Virus record (IMG/VR): IMGVR_UViG_3300042991_000226
Coordinates: 1 to 23,531 of that record
DNA length: 23,531 bases
Reading direction: 5' to 3' (one strand)
From: a virus
In this document: piece by piece, positions 8,586-14,675 of the stretch
Layout: every line of letters begins with the position of its first letter
How positions within the stretch are numbered: position 1 is the stretch's first letter
Translations under genes and position numbers: made by a program
The notes under the pieces: model-generated
What the model was told of the DNA's origin: nothing
What the model saw: the letters and a program-made list of their open reading frames with translations, nothing else
Database searches by the model: none

Positions 8586-8806
8586 CCTCCAGTCACCTTG
8601 TTTGAGATGTATTTATTATAACTGACCCCCTGCTTTTTCCCTTTTCCGTGTAGGTCTGTAACTTTGGGAGTAGCCTCGCTTTTCCAAGGAGCTTCTCTAT
8701 TCCCGCCGCAAAGTTGTGGACACCCTGTCCTGCCACAAGTACACGGATGCTCATAGTCATTGTAATCAAATTTTACCATTTTTTCCCTCTTTAGCCTGAC
8801 GCCCAT
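8579..8806 (-). CDS. Small Cys-cluster protein (75 aa, or 66 aa from the internal ATG)
   Basis: Two ATG codons have acceptable SDs: 8806 (GAGGG, 6-base spacing, abutting the preceding stop) and 8779 (AGAGGG, 5-base spacing, giving MVKFDYNDYEHP). The conserved-looking part starts at the second, so the shorter protein may be the real one. A compact Cys group (HPCTCGRTGCPQLCGG) suggests a metal-binding knuckle. The C-terminus is Lys-rich. Family unknown. With the 73-aa gene it lies between the 21-bp repeats. Confidence 0.6.
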   Translation of the reverse strand: MGVRLKREKMVKFDYNDYEHPCTCGRTGCPQLCGGNREAPWKSEATPKVTDLHGKGKKQGVSYNKYISNKVTGGV

Positions 8807-8815
8807 CACCAACCC

Positions 8816-9037
8816 TCAGACCATCATCCACTCTCCGATTAAGTTTTTCACAATAAAACCTGGTTTTGAACTCCACTCATAGGGGAGCTGCGGGACAGCT
8901 TGCAGATGTCTTCCAAGTCCTACTTGCGGATCTTGATAATATTCCACTTTCATAACCACCCCATTAATCTCGTTTGTACGAAACCAAAAATATCCTTCTT
9001 CTTCAGGTGGTTTTCTGCTCCACACTGCTTGTTTCAT
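8816..9037 (-). CDS. Hypothetical phage protein (73 aa), WSRKPPEEEGYFWFR type
   Basis: A strong GGGAGG seven to eight bases before the ATG supports the start MKQAVWSRKPPEEEGYFWF. The N-terminal W-x-x-K-P-P-x-E-x-G-Y-F-W pattern recurs in small uncharacterised phage proteins, where the rest forms a small beta sheet. The C-terminal half ends LIGEWMMV. No catalytic or metal-binding residues. Function unknown. Confidence 0.65.
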   Translation of the reverse strand: MKQAVWSRKPPEEEGYFWFRTNEINGVVMKVEYYQDPQVGLGRHLQAVPQLPYEWSSKPGFIVKNLIGEWMMV

Positions 9038-9067
9038 TTTTCTTCCTCCCTTTTTATTTTTAAACCT

Positions 9068-9088
9068 CCCAGACCATCACTTCACACC
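9068..9088. repeat. 21-bp direct repeat, copy 2
   Basis: CCCAGACCATCACTTCACACC, one mismatch from 8565-8585. It covers the 3' end of the secreted Fn3-like gene and the start of the gap that follows. A weaker partial match (CAGACCATCA) lies at 8817-8826. Confidence 0.8.
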
Positions 9089-9430
9089 TGGAAAGGCCAA
9101 GAAAGATTCAACACCGGGCAGAGGCACGATAATACATACTTCCTTTGACATTGTAGACTTATTTCCTTTTGAGTCAAACGCCTCCATGGTGAAGCACATA
9201 GACTGCCCGATAACTAACGGCATCGAATGGAAACAGTCTCTCTTTGTTCGATCCGTAACCGTCACAAGAGGCTCAGTCTTGCCAACTTGATAAATATTGA
9301 AACCAGAATGAATCGCATAATCCCCATACTCCCACTGAAAATTTATCCCCTTATAGGGAGACGGGTCTTCGGCTTGTGCAAATATAGGTATCATAAAGGC
9401 AAAGGCTGTAGCCAGCATTACTCGTTTCAT
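9077..9430 (-). CDS. Secreted or periplasmic Fn3-like protein (117 aa)
   Basis: Starts with a convincing Sec signal peptide: MKR, a hydrophobic core VMLATAFAFMIPIF and an AQA cleavage site near residue 20. The mature ~97 residues look like one fibronectin-type III/Ig-like sandwich (FQWEYGDYAIHSGFNIYQ, then MCFTMEAFDSKGNKS), with three Cys. Similar exported single-Fn3 proteins occur near phage lysis genes, but their role is not established; envelope modification, superinfection exclusion or spanin-like help at lysis are possibilities. No lipobox is visible, so it is probably soluble. An AGGA lies upstream of the ATG. Confidence 0.65.
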   Translation of the reverse strand: MKRVMLATAFAFMIPIFAQAEDPSPYKGINFQWEYGDYAIHSGFNIYQVGKTEPLVTVTDRTKRDCFHSMPLVIGQSMCFTMEAFDSKGNKSTMSKEVCIIVPLPGVESFLAFPGVK

Positions 9431-9434
9431 ATTG

Positions 9435-9812
9435 TTATCCTATATTCGTAGTTATTCCATAAACTCGCAAGCCAGCATATCGAACCTTGGCCTGCAACCA
9501 ACCCATCCCATCTTCACGGCACAGGTCAAAATAGAGCTTATCCGCTGCCGGTCTGACAGATACAGGCAGCAAGCCTTGTGCTATCAATCTACATAAAGCG
9601 TCATGAAAAGCGGACGCCCTCATACACGCCGGCGTGTCCTGAACAAATGAGCTACCATTCCACCTAAAGGCTTTCCATAAGGTCAGGCGACCATCAGGCG
9701 TCAGATCGATGTACTCCATTTCGGCATAATGATCTTTTATCTCCGTCTGAACAGAGATGCTCGGCTCATCAAGAAAATACATATGAGGATTTTTGGATGT
9801 TAAAAACTTCAT
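9435..9812 (-). CDS. DUF1353-type phage protein (125 aa)
   Basis: Resembles the DUF1353 family: an N-terminal beta region, then LWKAFRWNGSSFVQDTP, and the core MRASAFHDALCRLI followed by RPAADKLYFDLCREDGM. The HD dyad in FHDAL and the later AD and D are the conserved positions I expect. Members are common near holin and lysin genes of tailed phages and have no experimentally settled function; an enzymatic role has been suggested only from the conserved His/Asp. The start overlaps the holin-like stop by ATGA, so the two are probably translationally coupled. Confidence 0.75.
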   Translation of the reverse strand: MKFLTSKNPHMYFLDEPSISVQTEIKDHYAEMEYIDLTPDGRLTLWKAFRWNGSSFVQDTPACMRASAFHDALCRLIAQGLLPVSVRPAADKLYFDLCREDGMGWLQAKVRYAGLRVYGITTNIG

Positions 9813-10009
9813 ACCTTCTTCGCAAGCCCCCGGCTGATCGCGTAAGAGCCACCTGAGATCACTGCTACGAGTCCACCGATGATTTGACTCGACGCATCCC
9901 CTAATACCTCACCCTGATCCGGGGAAATAACTCCAGTCAGCATACACAATGCCAGAATCTGCCCAACTAACGTTACCAAAAACTCTCTTTCCAGCCACTT
10001 TGAATTCAT
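9809..10009 (-). CDS. Holin-like small membrane protein (66 aa)
   Basis: The second of two nearby ATGs is chosen because AAGGAG sits six bases before it. Two hydrophobic stretches are visible: FLVTLVGQILALCMLTGVI (about residues 10-28) and IIGGLVAVISGGSYAI (about 43-58), joined by a polar turn with PDQGE, and the C-terminus is basic (RGLAKKV). The size, two-helix topology and basic tail fit a class II-type holin. No specific family could be confirmed, and the second segment is only moderately hydrophobic. Confidence 0.6.
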   Translation of the reverse strand: MNSKWLEREFLVTLVGQILALCMLTGVISPDQGEVLGDASSQIIGGLVAVISGGSYAISRGLAKKV

Positions 10010-10071
10010 TTCATTCTCCTTTTAGTCCAGTTTTTCGTTCGACTGCCTGTCTTTGTTTGCTCGTAACTTCT

Positions 10072-10266
10072 TCAATCCCAGAACTCTCCCTTTGCCCTGG
10101 CATGTGGGGTGATTGGATAATTTGCCCCGCACCGTGGACACTTAAACGTCCCCTGTGCTGGAGTCCACTTGTCACTGTCTGTCTCAGTCGAAAGCCCACA
10201 CTCTGCACAGACGATCTGGTACAGCATCATATCCTTCGGTGTGGCGATACAAGTATGACATTTCAT
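10072..10266 (-). CDS. Small multi-CxxC zinc-binding protein (64 aa)
   Basis: Begins MKCHTCIATPKD and has three CxxC pairs: CHTC near residue 3, CAEC near 20 and CPRC near 43. The last two could form one zinc ribbon with the first as an extra knuckle. The start overlaps the upstream stop by ATGA and follows a GGAG at close spacing. DNA/RNA binding or redox use is possible, but nothing in the sequence decides it. The 62-base gap to the holin-like gene has no convincing gene. Confidence 0.65.
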   Translation of the reverse strand: MKCHTCIATPKDMMLYQIVCAECGLSTETDSDKWTPAQGTFKCPRCGANYPITPHARAKGEFWD

Positions 10267-10496
10267 TTATTCTCCTGTCTCTTTTTGCCCTGCCATTCCG
10301 GCTTTAGATGACCATAATCCCGTGGCTCAGTCACCGGCACCTCACGACGGCCACAAAGATCACATTTGCCAAGGTGGTATGTCGCAAACCCGCTACTTGA
10401 ATTGCGCCCGTGCTCAATCCCGCATTGGATGCAAATCCATGCCGGGTACTCTTCGCCCGGCGCACCCTGCCCCGGCTTATTCTTATCAATAATCAC
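10263..10496 (-). CDS. Zinc-ribbon phage protein with VTEPRDYGHLK motif (77 aa)
   Basis: I place the start at GTG 10496-10494 (MIIDKNKPGQGAPGEEYP), because a GAGG lies six bases before it and the longer frame upstream overlaps a better-supported 28-codon zinc-ribbon gene in another frame. The protein has CIQC near residue 27, CDLC near residue 50, and a C-terminal VTEPRDYGHLKPEW. This Cys pairing plus TEPRD(Y/F)G recurs in uncharacterised phage miniproteins. It ends in ATGA overlap with the next zinc-binding gene. Confidence 0.7.
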   Translation of the reverse strand: MIIDKNKPGQGAPGEEYPAWICIQCGIEHGRNSSSGFATYHLGKCDLCGRREVPVTEPRDYGHLKPEWQGKKRQENK

Positions 10497-10572
10497 AATC
10501 CACCTCGTAGCCACAACACGGACATTCCGTCGCATTTGGGGCCAGTCGGCACCCACAGTTTTGACAGATCAT
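10486..10572 (-). CDS. Zinc-ribbon microprotein (28 aa)
   Basis: The frame from ATG 10572-10570 to TGA 10488-10486 encodes a protein starting MICQNCGCRLAP and containing ECPCCGYEVDC. Its C-Q-N-C-G ... C-P-C-C-G spacing is that of a canonical minimal zinc ribbon, unlikely by chance in 28 residues. GAGG lies five bases before the ATG, and the ATG overlaps the stop of the 32-aa frame (AAATGA). Its end contains the SD of the 77-aa gene. Likely part of a coupled chain of miniproteins; function unknown. Confidence 0.65.
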   Translation of the reverse strand: MICQNCGCRLAPNATECPCCGYEVDCDY

Positions 10573-10667
10573 TTCCACCTCAAATTCTGCCGGCGGTATC
10601 GCCGCATGTTTACAAGGATGTATTGATAATCTTCCCAATCCTTTGCCCGGTAGAGACAATTCAGCAT
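10569..10667 (-). CDS. Possible basic miniprotein (32 aa)
   Basis: Lies in the 103-base space between the membrane/coiled-coil gene and the zinc-ribbon microprotein. It starts at ATG 10667, eight bases after the preceding TAA, reads MLNCLYRAKDWEDYQY, and ends with a strongly basic tail (MRRYRRQNLRWK). The stop overlaps the next ATG. It has no clear SD of its own, so translation may depend on coupling. The case rests on fit to the gap and composition. Confidence 0.4.
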   Translation of the reverse strand: MLNCLYRAKDWEDYQYILVNMRRYRRQNLRWK

Positions 10668-10675
10668 TATTTGAG

Positions 10676-11164
10676 TTAACATGCCTCTTCCCTTGCCATC
10701 TTCTTCAGGCATTCGGTTATCTCATCCATTCGTGCGTCCCATTGCGCCATTCGCTCAATTATATAGTCATGCTCTCGCTTATTCTGAGCCATAAGATTTT
10801 CAAATTTCTCCGCCCAGAGATTCTGGGTGCCTTCGCAGAATTGCTTTGGGGTCATAAGGGTTAAAAGCTCTTTCATATCTTCTTTGTGCTGGTGCCTCAT
10901 CTCCATAAGGTCTTCTTTATGCTGGTTGTCCCGGTCAGTAATGCGTCCGTGAGCAGCTGCCGACCGTTCTTTCAAGCTATTATGTAACTCCTGAATATCT
11001 TTGTTGTACTCGCTTTTAATATTTTGAATCTCATTTCGATAATCACTCTTGATATCCGCCAGTTCTTTCTGTATTGACTGAAGCTCGCGGCGGAATGCGT
11101 AAAATGCAATTCCAAATAAGAGGGCCATAAAGCCCTGGACTGCAAACTCTGGTAGTGTTATCAT
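10676..11164 (-). CDS. Single-TM coiled-coil protein (162 aa)
   Basis: Residues ~8-23 form one hydrophobic helix (FAVQGFMALLFGIAFYAF), immediately followed by basic FRREL, and then a long charged coiled coil to about residue 110 (LQSIQKELADIKSDY onwards). The positive charge after the helix predicts an outside N-terminus and a cytoplasmic coiled coil, the reverse of an i-spanin such as Rz, so I do not call it a spanin. It may be a lysis regulator or membrane organiser. ATGA overlap with the preceding broken frame, and GAGG seven bases before the ATG. Confidence 0.65.
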   Translation of the reverse strand: MITLPEFAVQGFMALLFGIAFYAFRRELQSIQKELADIKSDYRNEIQNIKSEYNKDIQELHNSLKERSAAAHGRITDRDNQHKEDLMEMRHQHKEDMKELLTLMTPKQFCEGTQNLWAEKFENLMAQNKREHDYIIERMAQWDARMDEITECLKKMAREEAC

Positions 11165-11325
11165 TGACCAGCCTCATGTTTTGGTGTTGAGGGCCAGATT
11201 CTCTTGATGGCCGTTATCGCGTCGTTGGAAAACAATACAAATATATACAGACGGGTAACATAATCTCATAACCTGTCCCAAGTCTTCACTGTTACCAGTA
11301 TGTGCTTTAAATTAACAGGCTTCAT
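11161..11325 (-). pseudogene. Small gene frame interrupted by an in-frame TGA
   Basis: From ATG 11325 the frame reads MKPVNLKHILVTVKTWDRL, meets TGA at 11268-11266, then continues in the same frame for 34 codons (beginning DYVTRLYIFVLF, with IKRIWPSTPKHEAGQ at the end) to a TGA that overlaps the ATG of the 162-aa gene. The upstream ATG overlaps the TGA of the 186-aa gene. Both ends therefore show the coupling used across this operon, which suggests one ~54-residue gene broken by a nonsense change (for example CGA to TGA), a sequence error, or readthrough. The second half holds a hydrophobic stretch. No family recognised. Confidence 0.5.
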
Positions 11326-11882
11326 GTTGACTCTATTAGCAGTCTTCCTAATGGTTCTGTGGCCCAGGTAGCGTTTATTAATGGTTGGGCATGAATAGTG
11401 ACTTTGTTCTCGACAAGACTATCTAAGAGAAAATTCATCTCTACCCCTATGAGGATTGTAGCTTTAGGGATGATTAAAGTCAATTTCTTTTCTTTAGAAT
11501 AATAACACCCTACAACTTCCACTCTTAAAGATAAAACAGAACCCGGTACCAATTGAAAGGATTCATCAGATGGAGACCCCCCACCTACAGTTATTCCGGT
11601 AGAGGTACCCAGCATGTTTTTTATATTCCAGTTGTCAAAACTGTTCACTACGGCGGATACCACTAATGAGTGGTTCTTATACCCAACCAACTCTGTATGA
11701 GTGCAACTTCCTGTAGATATAGTTCTATAAATAGGCTCCGCTGTTTTTATGAAGGATGTTTCTGATTGGAAACCTATAGAGTTACTTGATGTTAGTACTG
11801 GGATATAAGAATCAACATAGCCCAGGTGTGGGGCTATTCTAACGTCGGCAAGCCCCATAAGAACGGAATTAGCATTCGCCAT
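11322..11882 (-). CDS. Tail-tube-like virion protein (186 aa)
   Basis: Starts MANANSVLMGLADVRIAPHL after AGAGG. The layout resembles tail tube proteins: an N-terminal LADVRIAPHLGYVDS strand pair (compare the usual DVKxNGxDLGYT), a middle amphipathic part (SAVVNSFDNWNIKNMLG), and a C-terminal set of strands KKLTLIIPKATILIG followed by an FLLDSLVENKVTIHAQPL-like block. No sequence identity was measured. A tail tube gene usually lies before the tape measure; here the gene follows the hub, so it may be a paralogue, a tail-tip ring or a decoration protein. Alternatively it is unrelated to tail tubes. Confidence 0.5.
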   Translation of the reverse strand: MANANSVLMGLADVRIAPHLGYVDSYIPVLTSSNSIGFQSETSFIKTAEPIYRTISTGSCTHTELVGYKNHSLVVSAVVNSFDNWNIKNMLGTSTGITVGGGSPSDESFQLVPGSVLSLRVEVVGCYYSKEKKLTLIIPKATILIGVEMNFLLDSLVENKVTIHAQPLINATWATEPLGRLLIEST

Positions 11883-11932
11883 TTCAACCTCTAAAGTATA
11901 ATTTGAACCAAAAACTCTACAAAATTTAAGCC

Positions 11933-14206
11933 TTACACCCTCACTAAAATATCCTCCAAATTAGCCCTGCTTTCGATCCCATCCAGCCTTGCCTTTAATA
12001 ATATCGTCAAATCAGTATTTACTCTTGGAGGGGTAAACCCACTGTCGGCCTGCTCCATCGCTATTGTGTAGGTCCAGGCGTTTTCAGCAATAGCGGAGGG
12101 GATAACCTCAGTGCGTAATAGGTTGTTGGTCTCGCCATAGATCATTATGATATACTCAGTCCCAACCACCGGCAGAACGCCTGCCGTGTTATTTGGTATC
12201 AGGAGACTCACCGTCTCGGTCTGGTGGTTTGTTGACGACCAGGTGAGACTTACATCCGACGTGCTCGGCAGGGTGGAATGTGTATAGTGCCCTTCTATGT
12301 CGTACACCGGCGTTGACCCCGGTAAATTGAAATTCCTCGGGCGGTGGGGGCGCATCATCCGGCCTGTCAGCACCACATTATCAATGTCGGCGTCAGCTAA
12401 CGGCAGTGTACCCAGTGCTGTTGTTGGCAACATCTTTGTCAACACGTCATCCCCTACAAATCGGTCTTCTACGTCACACGCCTTATAGAAACAATCGCAT
12501 AGTACCCACACGGGCGTTCCTACAAGGTGCGAGATGGGCGCCGTGTCCACCATTCCGCGCAGGACGCTCACCTGGTCGAGCCCGCCAGTTTGGTCGTACA
12601 CGATACTCTGCACACCAACAATCTCTTCACTACTCCCATCACCAATACAAAAGAATGTCTCCCCCGAGGTCACCTGGAGAGAGATGCCGTTTTGGGTTAG
12701 ACCCAGCGGGATCACCTCCGTACTCCAGTGGAGGTCCGCCGGCAGCAACAGCCGTTTTGAAAACATGGCTTTTGCCCTATAATCATATTCCAAGGCGCTT
12801 CCGTTATCCTTGGCATAGAGCGAGAATTTAACGGCGTCCTGGGATGGTGACGTGCAGTACGCAGTTATCCTGGTGGATGTGCTGACGAGGTCTTCCGTTA
12901 CGGCTGTGGAGTCCCCCCACCGCCGCGTGAACTCCCACCAGGTTATCTCCCTGACCACTCTATACGGTGAATTTGCAGGGGGGTGTATGGGATCTATCCA
13001 GCCACTGCCACCGGGGTCGGAGAACGTCACTGTCCCCAATGAAAATATATCCCTCACACCTTTGATAAGGATACTATTGTCCGTAAACTCCTTGTATTCG
13101 ATCTCGGAGACCCGCATTACCATATCTACGATGCCCAACTCTGCCCACGAAAATTTGAACAAATCCCCTATATCAAGGCTATACTGTGTCCGGTTGACAA
13201 CAATTTCAACCGCTGACAACGGTGTACATGCCTGCGTCAATTCCCGCCCTGCCACCTTTACAGCAAGCTCGGCGTATGATATCCCGTGGAATTGCAGGAT
13301 AGAGTGCTTCACCGCGCCATCCATCCTGGCAAGACCTGACGTGTCCTGCACCGTTACCGACGTAGCCCTGTTCTCTCTATCAATATACTCAATCGTCACC
13401 TGATTCACCGCTTCGGTGACAGAGGATGCCGCATAGGACACAAGGTCAATTATATTGGATTCATTCAAGACAAGACACATAGACGTGTCTTCCTGCCTGA
13501 GCAATTTCAACACCATCTTGCTCTTGATTTGTGAAAAGAAACACACCGCACCTATGTGAGAGGCTACCCAACCAATGAAATCATTTATAGTCTTATCGGC
13601 TGTCCATACAAAGGATAAGCCAAACCCTTCACCATAGAGCGTAGCCGCCGCGAGCAGAAAAGACGGATTGTCAATTTCTGATTCTGGCAGACCGAGTCCC
13701 CCCCATGTGGTGTTTGTCAAGCATTCACGGATAATGTGTGCGGGGTTCATGTCTAACTCGATGGCTGCCATAGTGGGCTCCCACCCGGTACTCGTCCGCG
13801 TTGCCTTGATCTTCCAGGGTTTTAGATATGTATTGTTGGCGGAAACGTATGATTTATTGAGTACCAATCCAAAGAGTCCACGGTACGCAGGTACATCCGC
13901 ACCGAGAACGGACGCCAGGTAAGGGTTGACACCTTGGGTAGATAACCCGAATTCAATATCAACGTTGGAGGCGGATGATGCTGAATCAAGGGAAGTTGAT
14001 ATTCCCCCCTCTCGGTCATCCCCGCCGAAAAGCTCCCAGTCACCTATCTTGATTTTAGAGTTTTCTGATACTGAACCGTTCCACGCTAACCGTTCACCTG
14101 CATAAATCTCACGCAGGGTATCAACCGCCACGCAAAACACCAGATGTAAACCACACTTATACCGCCACCCTACCTCCGCGCAGCTTTCACTTGTCTTGCT
14201 GCCCAT
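11933..14206 (-). CDS. Central tail hub / J-like host-specificity protein (757 aa)
   Basis: A large protein after the BR0599 and PVLFGTR genes, where J-type hub proteins are found. Recognisable pieces: an N-terminal region (ERLAWNGSV, DWELFGGDDREGGI), a middle phage-tail domain of the PF13550-like type (NPAHIIRECLTNTTWGGLG, LHLVF and then CFFSQIKSKMVLKLL, TPLSAVEIVVNRTQYSLDIGD, FKFSWAELGI), and a C-terminal beta-rich half including VQSIVYDQTGGLDQVSVLRG. It should form the trimeric tail-tip hub below the tape measure and carry or dock receptor-binding parts. A GGAG precedes the ATG with its TGA-containing spacer. The final ~60 residues end in SRANLEDILVRV. Confidence 0.8.
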   Translation of the reverse strand: MGSKTSESCAEVGWRYKCGLHLVFCVAVDTLREIYAGERLAWNGSVSENSKIKIGDWELFGGDDREGGISTSLDSASSASNVDIEFGLSTQGVNPYLASVLGADVPAYRGLFGLVLNKSYVSANNTYLKPWKIKATRTSTGWEPTMAAIELDMNPAHIIRECLTNTTWGGLGLPESEIDNPSFLLAAATLYGEGFGLSFVWTADKTINDFIGWVASHIGAVCFFSQIKSKMVLKLLRQEDTSMCLVLNESNIIDLVSYAASSVTEAVNQVTIEYIDRENRATSVTVQDTSGLARMDGAVKHSILQFHGISYAELAVKVAGRELTQACTPLSAVEIVVNRTQYSLDIGDLFKFSWAELGIVDMVMRVSEIEYKEFTDNSILIKGVRDIFSLGTVTFSDPGGSGWIDPIHPPANSPYRVVREITWWEFTRRWGDSTAVTEDLVSTSTRITAYCTSPSQDAVKFSLYAKDNGSALEYDYRAKAMFSKRLLLPADLHWSTEVIPLGLTQNGISLQVTSGETFFCIGDGSSEEIVGVQSIVYDQTGGLDQVSVLRGMVDTAPISHLVGTPVWVLCDCFYKACDVEDRFVGDDVLTKMLPTTALGTLPLADADIDNVVLTGRMMRPHRPRNFNLPGSTPVYDIEGHYTHSTLPSTSDVSLTWSSTNHQTETVSLLIPNNTAGVLPVVGTEYIIMIYGETNNLLRTEVIPSAIAENAWTYTIAMEQADSGFTPPRVNTDLTILLKARLDGIESRANLEDILVRV

Positions 14207-14208
14207 GC

Positions 14209-14415
14209 TCAGGTCTCCACGGTTTCATCTTCTTTTTCTTCTTGACGGACAAGTTCGACAAGTTTTTGAACCATGCCGTCTTCTACATCCTCCGCGCCCG
14301 GGAGTCCATCCCGCAAAAAGTCACTCCATGTAACGCCGCGAGCTTCCAGCCATTTCTTCGTCCCACGGTTGCAATAGCCCAGGGCCTTGATATGTCTATA
14401 TCTTATTGTAGTCAT
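14209..14415 (-). CDS. Small tail-module protein, YRHIKALGYCNRG type (68 aa)
   Basis: I start at ATG 14415 (MTTIRYRHIKALGYCNRGTK); a start 10 codons earlier would overlap the preceding gene. The motif RxRHIKxLGYCxRGxxxWxxxxGxxWSDFLxxG is a recurring signature of a small conserved phage protein next to tail-tip genes; here it reads KKWLEARGVTWSDFLRDGLP. The C-terminus is very acidic (RQEEKEDETVET). Predicted cytoplasmic, possibly a tail-assembly helper or a small adaptor; no established function. No good SD is visible. Its stop lies two bases before the hub's ATG. Confidence 0.7.
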   Translation of the reverse strand: MTTIRYRHIKALGYCNRGTKKWLEARGVTWSDFLRDGLPGAEDVEDGMVQKLVELVRQEEKEDETVET

Positions 14416-14416
14416 G

Positions 14417-14440
14417 ATTAGGACGACATTTAGGATGACA
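14417..14440. repeat. Short 12-bp near-tandem duplication at a gene junction
   Basis: ATTAGGACGACA and TTTAGGATGACA lie in tandem (two differences). On the coding strand this duplicates the final codons of the 81-aa gene, giving ATG-Ser-Ser-TAA twice in frame. Confidence 0.6.
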
Positions 14441-14675
14441 TGCACTTGATGATTGGCTCTACCTCGACATCACCATACCAGACGCAGTTTGATTCACTCA
14501 AAAACCGTGTTCCAAATAGCACCGGCACCGGGCTGGCCGCATCAATTTCAGGCGTTGACAGCTCGCCCGGTACCGGTTCTTCAGAAACTTGCGTGGCCCC
14601 GGAAGGACGCATCAAAACAGCGACAAGGATAGAGATTATCAGCAGGACGATTTGAAAAATAAGTAAAGGATTCAC
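14430..14675 (-). CDS. Membrane-anchored PVLFGTR/WYGD tail-tip protein (81 aa)
   Basis: Starts at GTG 14675, overlapping the TGA of the BR0599-type gene, with AAAGG five bases upstream. Residues 3-22 form a hydrophobic helix (PLLIFQIVLLIISILVAVLM); after a polar linker come PVPVLFGTRFLSESNCVWYGD and VEVEPI. The VLFGTR...WYGD motif marks the beginning of many J-type tail hub proteins and also occurs as a separate small gene in transposable siphoviruses. The helix predicts membrane insertion or a hydrophobic plug before assembly. It probably works with the 757-aa hub. Confidence 0.75.
   Translation of the reverse strand: MNPLLIFQIVLLIISILVAVLMRPSGATQVSEEPVPGELSTPEIDAASPVPVLFGTRFLSESNCVWYGDVEVEPIIKCMSS

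Noticed and set aside
10010-10208. Frames over the gap before the holin-like gene (a 30-codon frame ending LKGE and a 17-codon TTG frame)
   Set aside because: The longer one overlaps the zinc-binding 64-aa gene extensively and neither has conserved-looking features; the gap mainly carries the holin SD.
10676-11164. Calling the TM coiled-coil protein an Rz-type i-spanin
   Set aside because: Basic residues directly after the membrane helix place the coiled coil in the cytoplasm, the opposite of a spanin.
11266-11268. TGA read as tryptophan (recoded genetic code)
   Set aside because: Many genes here use TGA as their true stop in tight overlaps, and tryptophan is encoded by TGG throughout.
12852-13403. 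183-codon plus-strand frame opposite the 757-aa hub
   Set aside because: Antisense to a strongly supported gene; no motif and no operon context on that strand.
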